A DNA stretch of 64,000 bases from Actinomortierella ambigua (lineage: Eukaryota; Mortierellomycota; Mortierellomycetes; Mortierellales; Mortierellaceae): the NCBI GenBank assembly GCA_016098155.1, contig JAAAJB010000069.1, positions 1 through 64,000 of the forward strand, written 5' to 3'. This document shows positions 23,901-36,400 of the stretch, in pieces; the stretch's first letter is position 1, and each line of letters begins with the position of its first letter. A program made the position numbers and the translations under genes. Under the pieces are notes generated by a model that searched no databases, was not told the origin of the DNA, and worked only from the letters and a program-made list of their open reading frames with translations.

Positions 23901-25530
23901 GAAAAACGAGATTCTGCCAAAGAGTGCAGATGGCTGCATCCGCGAACCGCTTGCTCACCAAAAGGAGGTTGACAGGCCCTGAGAGAAGGATCTCGTCCTC
24001 CGAATCCGACTCGGACGAGTCTGTCGTGTTATTGTCACCTTCTTCACACTCATTACAGCTGCAATCTTCGTCGTCAAGATAGCGGTCATTATCGCAAATG
24101 CTGTGCGTGGTGCCTCGAGGCGCGAGTGAATCGTCTCTATCAGAGCTTCCATCACGGAGGTGATACAGCGCGTCGTCATGCATGCTGATGCCAACTCCTT
24201 GTGTTCTCGGTGCAGTCTGTGAGAGCGTGGAAGCAAGACCATCCTGAGCCATGACTCTCCACGATAACGGCTGAGAGTTGGAAGAAGGAGAAGAGGGAGG
24301 AGAGGAAAGCGGTAGGGTAAGAAGGGTACTAGTTGTCTGATGAGGTTGCGAGGTGGTGGACCCCTCGTAAGGTCGACGCCTTCGGCATTGTTGCTGTTGT
24401 TGATGTCGTTGTTTTGGTCGAGCAGAGTGCTGAGATCGACGTAATGAAAACCGTGAGAACGACGAGCTGACACCGCTATCTTGTTGCTGTGCAGACGCCG
24501 TTCTCAAAGGCCTGGACCTCCATGCAGGAATGCGGTGGTGCTGTTGTAGCTGCCGCTGTTGCTGCTGTTGCTGCTGTTGCACACCTGAGGGTTCCTGTCC
24601 AAGAAGACGCTTGCCTCTCCTCCAACAAGATGTCCACCACGCCCATCCTTCGTTACTGAGCTGCAACCGATCCAGGAACGCTAGAAATTCCTGAAACCGA
24701 GCCTGACTTGGTAATGGCCGCGGAGGAAGAGGGTTTCTTGGACGTGGCCCTTGCGGAAAAAGTTGACCTCGTTGAAATTGGAATCGAACGTTGGGGGAGC
24801 TGGCGACGCTTTGGTTGCTGCTGTTGATATTACTGACATTACTAATGAGCCACGACAGCGACAATCCAAAGGGGTATCGTTTCGGTGGAGGGGGAGGAAA
24901 GGATTGGACTGGGTTCAGGGCGCTGTGCTCTTGCTGCCACTGGAGTTGCCGCCGTCGCTGGCGCCGCTGGCGACGCAGGTCATGTATCCGCTGCTCCTCA
25001 CTGTCGACGTGGTGATTACTGCTGGTGTCACGGAGAGGCGAAGCTGTGCGGGTTCTTGGTGGTGTGGTAGAAGACGACGGTCGTGCTAATAGCGATTGAG
25101 ATGGTGGAAGAAGAAGCCCGAGCTTTGTGTCCGGGTCGCTACTGACTTTTGGCGAGGACGTTGATGCTGTTGTGATAGAAGCTGTTGAGATTGTGGTGGC
25201 AGTAGCAGGGACGCCAGTGGCAATGGCTAGTACAGCGGATGTCGCAGTCGGGAGTGAAGTCTTTGAGAGATGGGTAGCACACCGTAGACGGTGTCTCAAT
25301 GTGGCCCGACGTGCACGCTGCTGAGCAAGCAAGTGACACTGGTTGCAGTAGGAGCATTCGAGGCAGAAACCAACTAGGCTGTGGTTCGCCCGGGAAGGGC
25401 ACGACCAAAGTAAAAACGAAAGGTCTTCACAGCAGTAGGACAAAATCTGCTGCAAGATCTCGTCTGGCAAGTCAAACAGATGTCGTGGCCGATGGGTGAC
25501 GGACAGACGCAGCTTGCGAATGATGTGCAT
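20922..25530 (-). CDS. Giant F-box/LRR-like protein with hydrophobic C-terminal helix
   Basis: Two exons: 25530-21666 and 21550-20922, giving 1497 residues. An F-box start, FDLPDEILQQILSYC, is at about residues 18-33. The usual second half (LLLVSKRFADAAICTLWQNLVF) appears only near residue 525, after some 460 residues of low-complexity Ser/Gln/Arg-rich sequence. A Cys-rich CLECSYCNQCH segment is at about 57-67. Residues ~890-1290 contain LRR-like pieces (LRYLRLQGGFVDNRLLSALL, LGPGSVTDSAIEKLVAVAGHSLEVFRV, CPKLRVLGVYRSLARDRDLL), as expected for a substrate-recognition arm. F-box proteins recruit substrates to SCF ubiquitin ligases through Skp1. Near residues 1460-1482 a strongly hydrophobic stretch (LQALYLFLLLSYVFLG) is followed by a short basic tail, suggesting a tail anchor. 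The exon 2 join is supported by frame and splice sites. Substrate unknown. Confidence 0.78.
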
Positions 25531-26671
25531 GAGGAAACGGGTGTGATGTCACAAGAGGCTGTGACTATGAAAGACAAGAGGAGAAGGAGGAACGAGCGGG
25601 ACAAGAAGAGAGGGCTGAAGAGGGAGGCAAGGGAAGAGCGAGAGAGAGAAAGAAGATAGCAAAGAGACGAGAAGGGAGAAAAAGAGAAAGAGAAGTGAGA
25701 GAGAGAAAAAAGAGAGCAAGGCAAATGGGTGGAGAATAAGCAGAGATGTGAGTGTGCGTCTGAGTGGAAGCCAAAGAAAACGAGGCCCATGCGGTGTGCA
25801 TCATGTGCCATGGAAACACACAGCAATCACAATGCGATCAGCAGACATCCTTGCGAGATGACCAACTGACCAGCGGCTGATTGATTGGCCAGGCGAGGTC
25901 AAAGCCCATGCCTCCATACGTTGGTGACACCTTCAAAGAAAGCTAAGGCACTTCTCTCTCACCTGTTCCCACCACGGATGTCGGAGCTGCGTCTGTCTGC
26001 CGGTTCTTTTGGCTCTCTTTAGGCTTTGGAATGGCAGAGTGAGAGGAAAAGGCAAAGAGGAATAGGGGGGAGAGAAGGAGGAAGAGCAGAAAGAGAAAAA
26101 GGAAAAACAATAAACGGATACAGAGGAAAACGCATGGACGCATTGACAAGGGGTGAAGAAAAAGATTCTTTCCATGGATGCATCATGCTGCAGGTTTCTC
26201 TCATATCGTTCCTCGTCTATGCGAAATGTACGACTGCCCAGGACGCGTCTTCTGCTCGTAGTGGTTACGGCCCCTCTCCTTCTGCAAGTGGCAAGTATGG
26301 CGGACCTTTGACATCCCCCAGGTAGACTCTGCTCCTGTCACCAGCGTACCTTGCTGATGAGGAATGAGTGTGGCCCCTGACCAACCCTGAATAGGTAAGT
26401 GTGAGGGGATAAGCAAGAATGACATCCTGCGTTACAAGGCGGAAACATTTGTACACCCGCACACAGAAAGATCCATTGTATGAGATCCATTGTATGAGAT
26501 CCGTTTTATGATACCACCAACCACCGCAATTTCTCGTTCAACGCCTCGGGCGGAGAGTAACCCAGCGTGACAAGGTTTCCGTGAAACGCACAGGCCAAGT
26601 CATTCCACAAAATAGCACAAAGCCAGGCCAGTGGGAAAATGTCATAGTATTGAAAAAAAAAAATAAGACAT
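25531..26671. other. Region between the F-box gene start and the GH95 gene end
   Basis: Plus-strand GA-rich (minus-strand CT-rich) sequence at 25570-25720 and 26020-26110 probably belongs to the F-box gene promoter. A 99-codon frame at 26026-26325 has no recognisable homology. Two tandem copies of ATCCATTGTATGAG lie at about 26471-26498. Confidence 0.5.
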
Positions 26672-29618
26672 TCAGTCGTAATCCAGCGCAATGGTGTAAG
26701 TTGTCCCTTTCGAAACCTCCAACTTAATGAATGTTCCGTCGCGCTCAAATGCAACTGGCTTTGTTCCTTGCAACACCTGAACTTGTACCTTCCCATCCAT
26801 AGTACCAATCTTGACCACCATTGGTCCTGCCTTGCTCAGGGCCTGCAGCTGCACCTGGGTGACTCGGCCTTGACTCCAAATCACATCAACCTTATGGCCC
26901 TCACGTGTCCTGAATCCTTCCACGACTCCCTTTTTCGACCAACGCTCTGGCAGCCCTTGCGGCCACGGGAATACATGCAGTTCACCAGGTCGAAGACTTG
27001 TCACGAGTGTCTCCAGCATGGCCGCGCCAAAGCCAAGGAAGCCTGCCAAGTCACGCGATGACGACGATGAGGCCGGTAGAAGATTCAGCTCATTCTTGTC
27101 CAGATTATGCTTCTTAAACATCTGTAGAGCATCGAGGGCCTTGCCCGTCTCACCCAAACGAGCCCACACGGCCGCCCGCCAGACCTTTGGCCAACCCAAG
27201 TTGCCAAACTCGACGCCTGTGCCCTTGCGATGCAAACTCGTCCTGGCCGCCTCGACCAATTGGTGATGCCGATCTGGATCCTCTGTTCGCTGATAAGACA
27301 GCTGGTTACCTGGGTACACCGCATAGAGATGACCGAGATGGCGACGTCGCTCCGTCCGATCCTCCAGCCCAGCAAGTGTGTATTCCTGTAGCAAACCATC
27401 GGATATAGCGAGCCCCGGGCTGAGGCGTGCATATCTGTCCGTCAGGTTTTGGACAAACACCTTGTCCCGCTCCCCAAGCACCGCGATAGCCTCCAATGTC
27501 GCGTTGAAGAGTTGCCAGATGAGTTGTTGATCCAGTGCTGACCCTTCTGCGAATGGATCTTGCTCTGGAGAATACGAAGGAGAGCTCACAAAGAGACCGG
27601 CATCGTCGTCGTCGATAGGCGTTGGGACAGCACCCTTGTGCGATTGAACGAGAGTGTCGATCCAAAACTGGGAAGCACCCTTGAGCCAAGCGTACGCGTG
27701 ATCGCGCAAAAAGTAATAGTCCTGCGAATAGAGATAGCGATCCCAGGCATGCTGGCAGAGCCAGGCCGCCGCGCCTGGGAAGTAGTAGCTGTTCGAGGTG
27801 CTGGTTGGGCCCGTGTGCGCCCAGACATTGCTATAGGTGTGCGCGATCCAACCGCGCGCGTTATAATGTAGCATCGTTGTGGCCTGCCCGCGATCAACTA
27901 GTAGCTTTTCGATGTAGTCCATCAGAGGTGTCATTGTCTCGCCCAGGTTGGTACTTTCGGCCAGCCAGTAGTTCATCTGCAGGTTAATGTTCAGGCGGAA
28001 GTAGTCTCTAAGAAGAAGAGAAAGGATAGATGGAGTGATTAATTATAAATCATCAATGTACAACACGCTTGCAGATAGGAAAACATCATCCAAACATCAA
28101 CGTTTTCTTACCCAATACCATCCTCGTCTTTGAGAGTGTCATCAGTCCAGGCTATCCGGGAGGCAATGGGCAAAGAGCCTGGCCGCGATGAGATGATCAA
28201 GAGGTACCGTGCGTACTGCAGAAGCAGCAATTCGAGATAGGCCTCTTGATCAAAGGTCTGTCCCTCCTTGGCATAGGCCTTGGTGGCCACCTTGATTAGC
28301 TGATCCGTTGGCAGCGTGTTCACAGGCTGGTTGAAATCGATGCTGAATCCTTTGAAGAGAGCTCCAACATCCTCGGTGTGTTTGATGTACTGATCCTGGT
28401 ACCATAAAGTAGTCGCCTTGTCAAGTAGACTCGTGAGGTGATCGTGTGGGTCCTGGTCCTGGAATCCAGGATAATTGGCTACCGACCAACCAGTACCCAT
28501 GGCATAGTACAAGGTCACCGAGTCAAAGCCCAGGGCTATAATCCTAGTCTTGTCGGACATGGTTACTCCAGTACCACCCTCGGTCTTGAGGGCCACTTGG
28601 GCCTCGATCGTCATGTTGTTCGAGGGAAGGCTGGCGCGGAAAGTGAGGCGGTTATGGACGTTGGAATACTCTGCCGCGTACGGTGTTTCAAAGCGTACGC
28701 TAATATCAACCTTCTTGGGTTCGCTCGCTTGGATTCTCATCATGCATACGGATTCAGGGTTGCTACAAAAGTGCTCTCTGTGGGTAGCAGGCATTTTTTT
28801 TATCAAGACAAGAGAAAGAAGGGGATGGTTTGTTTCAGCCCAAACACAATGCCTTTTTTTCCTCTTCACAACTGGATAAAGTTAACAGAGTATTACCTCG
28901 TATAGTTCACATCGCCAACAGAGAAGGACACTTTGACAACGCCTTTGCTCAGATCCAGCTCTCGCCGATAGTCCCAGACCTGCTCAAAGGGGTACATCTC
29001 CTCAATCACAATGCTGCCAAAGGGCGCTGGGTGCCCAAATCCGTGCTCATCGCCCATCAGGCCCTTGGTGACATCACTCTTGGAGGGCAGGTACGCCTTC
29101 TCTGCCAGGATGTGCTGCACTCGTTCCAAGCTTTTGAGACGCTTTGGAGCGCTCTCCTCATCGACATTGCCGCCTCTATACTTCTTGTACTCGTTAGGAC
29201 CTCCTGTCCAGCACGACTCCTCGCTTAACAAGAGCCGCTCTCGGTTGACCATGCCTGGGACAAGGACCTGCATAGGCCCATTGCCAATAACCAGACCTTC
29301 CCTTTCCACATTATCGTCTTCAGCAGGGCGGCGGTACCAAAGACTAAAGGTGGAGTTGGGAACCGTCGATGTTCCGACCAGGCGAGGTTCAGAAGCACCA
29401 TCAGGGTATGTCTGTTGACGTGATAGAAAGGCAGCGGCTTGGTCGCGCAAAGTTGGACGAGTCGTAGAGGAGGATTCCGCTGGAGACGGCTGGAAGGCTA
29501 CTTGATCGACACCGCCAAAAACATCCTCGACCTCCGCGGTTACGCGTGCCAAGAGCAAGGGTACGCTGCAGAGAAGCCCTAGAGTCAGCCTCTCGTGAGT
29601 ATGAAGTGGTAGCCTCAT
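26672..29618 (-). CDS. Secreted GH95-family glycosidase (1,2-alpha-L-fucosidase-like)
   Basis: Three exons: 29618-28897, 28777-28112 and 28007-26672, giving 907 residues. Residues 1-28 form a signal peptide (basic start, LTLGLLCSVPLLLARVTA), so the enzyme is probably secreted. The N-terminal beta-sandwich carries LWYRRPAEDDN...GLVIGNGPMQVLVPG and LLLSEESCWTGGPNEYKKYRGG, the GH95 signatures. The first junction regenerates NYTREHFCSNPESV, a conserved block. The (alpha/alpha)6 catalytic domain contains NINLQMNYWLAESTNL, with the paired Asn residues that assist the base in the family, then AAAWLCQHAWDRY. The SPSYSPEQDP segment has its Glu where the general acid is expected. GH95 enzymes remove terminal alpha-L-fucose or L-galactose from plant or algal polysaccharides by inversion. 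The exact sugar cannot be read from sequence. Confidence 0.92.
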
Positions 29619-31376
29619 GATGCTTCTAGCTTGAGGCTGTAAACCGCTGCTGCTATTGGTTTGGGAATGAAGATGGTCGACTGAATGAAGAATGGATTGC
29701 GTGTGTGCGAAATGTAAAGAGCGTGCCGATTGTGGTTAGGACACAAACAAAGGGGAGGAGGAAAACTATCCAACCGTTTGGACAGGGTCGCTCCTCTCCT
29801 GAGACGAATCTGCACTGCAAGCTTTGTCATTCCCACACAAATGAGACAAGCTTGTAAAAAAAAATACCGTCAATACGCACGGGGGTGAGAGAAAAAATGA
29901 AGGTTGATCAGAGGACCCGGTTGTTCATGCCGCTCTTCGCCTACCCTTCCCTTTACCATCCCTGTTCCCTCATCCTTTTCAATGCCACGCACACACAGTG
30001 GAAGCTTTCGGGGTCAAGAGACATAGGTACATCAATTCATCGCCAATAGCTCTTTGGCATGATTTCAATGAATCCTCTTCAACCAACCACTGTCAACAGC
30101 AAGAGTGAAAGCTGGCGCAATCAGCCAACACCAGACACTGTTGACAACAGAGTAGAATTATCAAGTGAATTGTTCGCCCACATCCCAGCACTCGGTACCT
30201 ATGTCTTTCAGGGCAAGAAGCTATGATACAAAGCTACCGTTCGCTGGGTGGCGATTGAGTGCCTCGTAGTCATAGAGTCCGCGCTAGAACGCGACAACGA
30301 TACTTAATTGAACATGAATGGCTTTTGCCCCTGAATCATACTATGTGATTGTGTGGGCGGCAGAGAAGACTGTCTGTGCCCCTAATTCTTGTCACTACTT
30401 CTTCCACCATGCGCAAGACAAGGCCATTGCTCAATTAGTGGACTACGTGCTGCGTTTTCATCGTTGTGCTGCCTCCATTCTTTCTTTTTTTCTCTTGTGG
30501 CCAATTCTCGGCGCTTACTCACTATGAGGGTACCTTGTTCACTATATAACGGTAACCGGCCCATCGTTGCGTTGCCCACATCTTTTGTCCTTGTCCTTCG
30601 GCCATCTCTTATGCTTGCGCGCTTCGATGGTGCTATATTGACTGGGACGATGTTCGATCCGTCGTTGCGCTGTCTACATTTGTGTTTCGTTGGGTCATTC
30701 CTGCCTGCCTGCGCGCTTTGAAGGTCGAGCTTGTGAGAAAACTTGTACATGGCCGCTATCGATCCGCCGCCTGCATGCTTTTGTTCTTTCGCCGTTTCTT
30801 CATATTTGCATGCTTCAATGGCTCAGTGTACATAGACATCGTGTATCGAAGCCTTCGTTGTGTTACCTGCATTCGATACCAATCTAGCCGCAGAGTTTTA
30901 TGGTATCCTTGGCTACCTCCGTCCAACACGTTTCTAATGACAGCGAACTCTGCGCCTGCTTGTGGAGTTCAGTATCTTTTTAGCAAATGGTGAGGTCAGC
31001 CTCGCCACTGACCATGGGTGACGCTCCACCCAGCCTCTTGCAGGGCAAGGAAACGATGGTGGAGGTGGGCATGAATCTACCACCGCTTGCGTTGAGTGTC
31101 TTCTTGGTCTCATGGTACAGATGGTTTACGTGCCTTCGGTCCAACTACCCAACCCATAATTGACGCAGAGCACAGCTTATTTCTGTGTTCACTTCCTCCT
31201 CCTGGAGGTGCCACATAGAAGCCCGTCTCTTGTGGTTCGTGGAATAGCCCAACGTGAGCTATGATGCCCTCAACAGGGTGTGGTGACTGCTGAGCATTTG
31301 CGGATGCCACGTTTTTTTGGGGTCAGTCAAGAGAGACGACTCCTCGACGTTTACTTCTGCTCCACACTTCAACACA
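29619..31376. other. 1.7 kb without a supported gene
   Basis: This lies between the divergently transcribed GH95 gene (minus) and Dsc3-like gene (plus) and so contains both promoters. The interval 30450-30800 is T-rich with several short open frames showing no domain. A CTGCCTGCCTGCGCG-like repeat is near 30705. Nothing coding is supported. Confidence 0.5.
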
Positions 31377-33265
31377 ATGAGCGAGAATGGGGGCACTAGC
31401 GATAGAGACCAACATCTCAGCGCCCTCACCACATCATCAGGACGGACGTCGTCTGGACATGCCTCTGCTGCTGCAGCATCATTAGCTCGGCTCAACTCGA
31501 GCTCATCCTTGGCGTCCTCCATTGCATCAGCTGAGGAACGACTTCAAAGTGAGATGCAGAGCGACAGCGTTGGAAACAGACCGACAACGAGCCAAGGAGC
31601 GGCCGCGACGGTAGCCAGTAGCATCCGAGGACCACCCCATGAGCGGCTAGACAGCTATGGCGACCACATCGGTCCGGAGCAACCAACTCAGGTGACCAGT
31701 ATGACGAGTACACATCCTGCGGAGGAGCGTGGTGATCTGGCCGTTAGTATTCGCTTTGGCGAAGGGCCAGACCTTTCGCTCCATGTCGCACAACTAGATA
31801 CCGTGGCAGATGTCAAGGAGAAGGTGAGGACATTAATATCTGTGAATGACCGTCGGGACAACTTTTTTTTTCTCATTTTTTCGAGGGTCGGTCCTTGCTC
31901 CCTCCTGAACTCACAGGACTTTTGACTCGTTGTCTACCATGCAATACTTAGATTAAGGCTGCTCGGCCAGCCATTGAAAACAAGTACCTTCGTCTGATCC
32001 ATGCTGGCAAAATCTTGGCAGACGAAAAAACCATGATCGAGTCGCTTCCAAAGTCGCTTTTTACACATTACGAGGTCCCAGTGGAGCCGTCTACGCGATC
32101 ACGGATATCAACATCATTCGAAGCAGCTGTGAACCATATTCTGACCTCACACCCACATCAGCAGCACCAACAGGACAAATCCCGGACCAGTCATGATAGT
32201 CTGCGGCGAGCGCCCTTGTCCGCTGGGTCTGTCACTGCATCACTCGGGTCCATCCTTCCAACACACATCATGCAACCAGAGACTTCCATTCCATTCTCTT
32301 CAGAGGACGAAACCCATCCTAGTATACCCTCCAGCAACAAAGGCAAGGGCAAAGCGAACGACTATGTCGCGATTGATATTCCGCCCGAGGACTCTGCGTC
32401 GACTTTAGATGCCACAGCCAATACAACCATCAAGACTAGTATACCCCTTCAGACCGGCCCTATCTATATTCTCTGCTCCATCTCTGATCTGCCTCCAAAT
32501 CAGCGACTATCATCTTCCATCAAAGGCAAGGCTGTCGCCAGCAACCGTTCTATTGACAGTAATGGTACAATGACTTCGACTCGGACAGGACGCGTACGGC
32601 GTGGGGGCGGGCCAGCCGGTCGCAGTCGGATAGGCGAAGGGTCGTCGTCAACATCTTCTTCACCCTCGAATATGCAACAACAGCAACATCAACGAGGAGG
32701 AGAGCAAGAAGCGGATTCTGAGGAAGATGAAGAGAACCAAGAGGACACTGCGCTCCTATCACCAGTCATCGTTCCACCAGCGACCGGATTTGATCGGCTC
32801 CGTGAAGCTGGGTTCAGCGAGGAAGAGATTCGGTCGATTCGACGCGAGTTTCATGCTAGTCGACAGGCCACGGACTCGTCGCTGGTGGGTGAAAATGGCA
32901 TCGAAGTAGAGCAAAACGAGGACGCAGAGGCTCAAGCGCGGCGCATCGAAGACGAGTGGATCGACAGGCACGGGTCAGAGACGCTACCGGAAGGCCTTGA
33001 AGGCAGCTATGGCGAGATGGTGTGGGGCCTCATGCTTGGCTTCTTCATGGGCTTGATATCGCTCTTTTGGTTCAAGGAGGCAACCTTTACGCGGCGGCAG
33101 CAAATGGGTACGTATACTGGAACCATCTTTTCGGCAGCGATGCACGGCCAACACTTTCTATTCTTGTTATGTTTTTACTGACTTGCTCTATCTCTTTTCT
33201 GAATGATAGGTATCGTCGCGGGCATGACTCTCAATCTCGTTTTTGGCATCCTTCGGTTCCTGTAG
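31377..33265 (+). CDS. Dsc E3 ubiquitin ligase complex subunit 3-like (DUF2407)
   Basis: Three exons: 31377-31823, 31952-33107 and 33210-33265, giving 552 residues. The start is the first ATG (MSENGG). Residues 1-~120 are Ser/Ala-rich and disordered. A ubiquitin-like fold follows (SIRFGEGPDLSLHVAQL, DTVADVKEKIKAARP, LRLIHAGKILAD), split by intron 1. GPIYILCSISDLP lies in a linker, then the DUF2407 C-terminal block GFDRLREAGFSEEEIRSIRREFH. Two membrane helices close the protein (MVWGLMLGFFMGLISLFWF and GIVAGMTLNLVFGILRFL), the second encoded by a 56-nt last exon. In S. pombe and Aspergillus, the Dsc complex sits in Golgi/endosome membranes, ubiquitinates membrane proteins and activates the sterol regulator SREBP. 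The gene ends 143 bp before the next one, on the same strand. Confidence 0.88.
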
Positions 33266-33280
33266 ATAATATATATCCTC

Positions 33281-33283
33281 AAA

Positions 33284-33307
<24 letters not shown>
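33281..33307 (+). repeat. A27 homopolymer in the Dsc3 3' flank
   Basis: Twenty-seven consecutive A residues lie 15 nt after the Dsc3-like stop codon and about 100 nt before the next start. It could be simple repeat or a retro-inserted tail; nothing nearby supports the latter. Confidence 0.9.
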
Positions 33308-33314
<7 letters not shown>

Positions 33315-33408
33315 TTCATTCGATTCGAAGCCACGTCATGGATTTTGTTTTGCTTTCGTTGCATCATTTCAATTCCCAACTTCGCGTCCATTTGCCCCTT
33401 GATACTAC

Positions 33409-36400
33409 ATGGACACTCCCATTACCGCTCGACCTGCGAGCGCACCCCCGCGCACAGGAGATGCAATCCCTCCTGCCCCTGCATCTAGTGGTACACGGCC
33501 AGCAAAGAACTCCAAGGGCTCCAATCCATCGACTACTAGTGATAGCACGACATCCCCCTCGCCTTCAGGTAGCCGCAAGAGCAAAAGCGGCACGCCCAAA
33601 GGTTCTCCTTCGCCACTGAGGAGGTCAAGACCGCAAGACAAGCAAGGTGATGGAGCCAACAGCGTCGCTGCTAGTGATGGCTCCTCTTCCACCACTGCCG
33701 CCTCGGTTGGATTAGGTGTGTCGACAGGCACCACAATCAAGGATACGTCCACAGGGGCTCAGGACACACCACGGCCTCCTACGTCCAAAGGGCCAGGCAG
33801 CGTCCAGACTAATAGCGGACCATCTGTTAAGAGCGCGAACCGCAAGGAGAAGCAGCAGCAGACATCTGTACCTGAACCATCGGCATCGGCAGGACCGGAG
33901 GGCGTGGCCCGTGAGAATGGCAGTACCAAGCCTGCTGCAAGTGACCAGGCGCCTGTGCAGGCTGGCACAAACGAAACTAGCGACACGGCCAAGGCGGCAG
34001 CGCCACCGCCATTGTCCTCCTCACCAGCGACGTCAGCCAAAGGCGCCGCTGAAGACGTGGAGACCGACTCCAAAAAGGGCCAAAAGTTGACATCAGCAAG
34101 ATCACAAAAGGTTTCGGCCAAACCTCGCAAGAGCCAACAACAGCCAGCAGCCACGACACCAGGAACAAGCGAGCAGAAGGCAAGAGCGGACAATGATACA
34201 ACGGCATCCCGAGAGCCCGTGGTCGATGCCACACCTGGAGCAACACCTTCCACCCTTAGCGGAGCTGCAAGTCCATCGGTTGACGATACCGCTGGAGGCT
34301 CAGCCAACAAGAAGCGCAAAGACAAGCGCAAACCTACCAAAAGAGGGAGTGGCCTGGCATCTGGAGGAGACGAGACATTAGAGGCACCGTTGGCCTTGGT
34401 AGAAACACCCGCGCCATCAGAGGCATCGTCCACAATGCCCCAACGGACGGCTAAGCATCATGGCCCCAAGTCGACTGCAATCTTGGCTGCTGCTGCGGGA
34501 GGAGGAGGAGAAGCAAACAGCAATGAGACAACCGGAAAGTCGACTTCAGAACCACCCACCAAAGGGAATGGCCCTACTGAGGCCTCGCCTTCGACTGGCG
34601 GTGATCCCTCAGATGCTTCAGGGGCTCCACGTGCGTCTTCACCACGTCCTGGCAGAGGGGGCAAGGCAACGACCAAACCACAAAGACCTCCTCGAGAGAA
34701 GCCTGAGCGCCCGTGGCTCCAACCGACTGGTGGAGCAGCTACAACAACGTCTGCTACGGAAGAACGTCGGCCAGCTAGGTCAACACCGCGTAGTAACGCG
34801 AAGGAGTCCTCCACCCCATCACTAGCTTCCTCCTCTGCCAAAGATACCACGGTCGCAGCACCGGACATGGCGACGGAGGGCGAGTCTTCGAGGGCGCCTC
34901 CTCCACTGAACGAACGGCCTGTACGGGAGCGTGGTCCCCGAGCAACAACAATGCGGCAGCAAAGAACCGAGGAGTCTGCATCATCCAGGATGGCCACACG
35001 CGAGAGACCGGCGTTCGCAGAGGGAATTCAGCGGCGGCATGGTGAAGCTCATCAAGGGGGTTCCTTCACGGACACTACCACCCGCGAGCGATTCTCAGAC
35101 AGGGGTGGGCGCTCCACACGAGGTGGTGGTGCTGGTGCTGGTGTTGGCAGTAGCCTGTCTCGTGTGTCTGGAGCGAGGAATGGACCATCATCACTTGATG
35201 CGCGTTCCGCTCGACAAGAGGCCATTCGCCGGGAACGAGAGCTTCGACAGCAGCAGCAGCAGGAGGGGGAAGGGGAGGGGCAGACCAAGCCAGATGGTGA
35301 GACTCAGGGTTCTGAAGCAGACCAGAACAACACTGCAACAACGATCCGGGATAAAGAGCCATCTGCAAGGCCCCCCAGGCTTGAAGCTGGCCCCTTCAGG
35401 CAGCCATCTACCACCGAGCCGGTTAGAGGAGGAGGCCCATTTTCAAAGGGTGCTCCGACGTCCTCTGCACCGCCTGCGGCCAGAAAGGACGCGGATGGAC
35501 ATGGATCCTGGAGAGAAATCAAGGCCCCTGGAATGGCGACATCGCGCTTTGGCCCTTCAACATCACGACCCCTGCGCCCCGAACGAAAGGAAGGCTTTGG
35601 CACAGGCCCCAGGATAACGAAGGTAAGATATTCACACTTTTATTGTCACATGCACTTATTCTTGAATCACCCAGATGAACAATGATAAGCTACGGCAGTG
35701 TACCTAAACCTGACGTTGTCATTCGATTGTGATTCCTTTAGGATGGACTCCTTGCCAACTCGATGATCTGCTATATGACCTGGGAAGAGATGAAGCTCCG
35801 ACCGGATGTCATTGAGCGCATTCACCGAAACGGGTATGTTCTTTTAAGACGTCAAAAGAAAGAAAGAAAGAAAAGGGCTACGACAACTTGATACAGTTCC
35901 TTTTTATATGAGAAGGGACTCTCATCATTCAACTACCCTCCCCTCCTATAATTAGATTGAAACGCCCTTCAAATGTGCAAAAGCTAGCCCTGGTTCCGTT
36001 TGGGGAGGGCAAGGACATTATTGCGCAGGCACAATCGCAAAACGACCGAACCAACACGTTCGCCATTGGGGCTCTACAAAAGCTTAAGAGAGATGTCAAG
36101 CGCTGCCAGGCGGTGGTGATTTGCTCCGATGCAGTACAACCGCAGCAGGTATTCAAGGATCTGGAACGGTGGTTTGAAGGCAGCGGATTGAGTTGCGTGA
36201 TGCTGAACGAGACATCGAACGAAGAGTTGGAGAGGCTTTACGGATCGGCAAAGACAACAACAAATGGAGCAGCGGCTGTGGACCATCCTTCATCACCACA
36301 GGTGGCTGTGACGACACTCGGACGGCTGACCGAGGTGATGGATCAAGGGCTGTTAGAGACGAGTACGGTTGACACAGTCGGGATCTGTATGGCACAGCAC

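Noticed and set aside
26026..26325. 99-codon plus-strand frame with a signal-peptide-like middle
   Set aside because: GA-repeat start, no domain, and it ends directly at a CCCCAG-GTAG word; too little evidence for a gene.
33281..33307. A27 as a sign of a retrotransposed gene copy
   Set aside because: The upstream Dsc3-like gene retains introns and no target-site duplication is visible, so retroposition is not supported.
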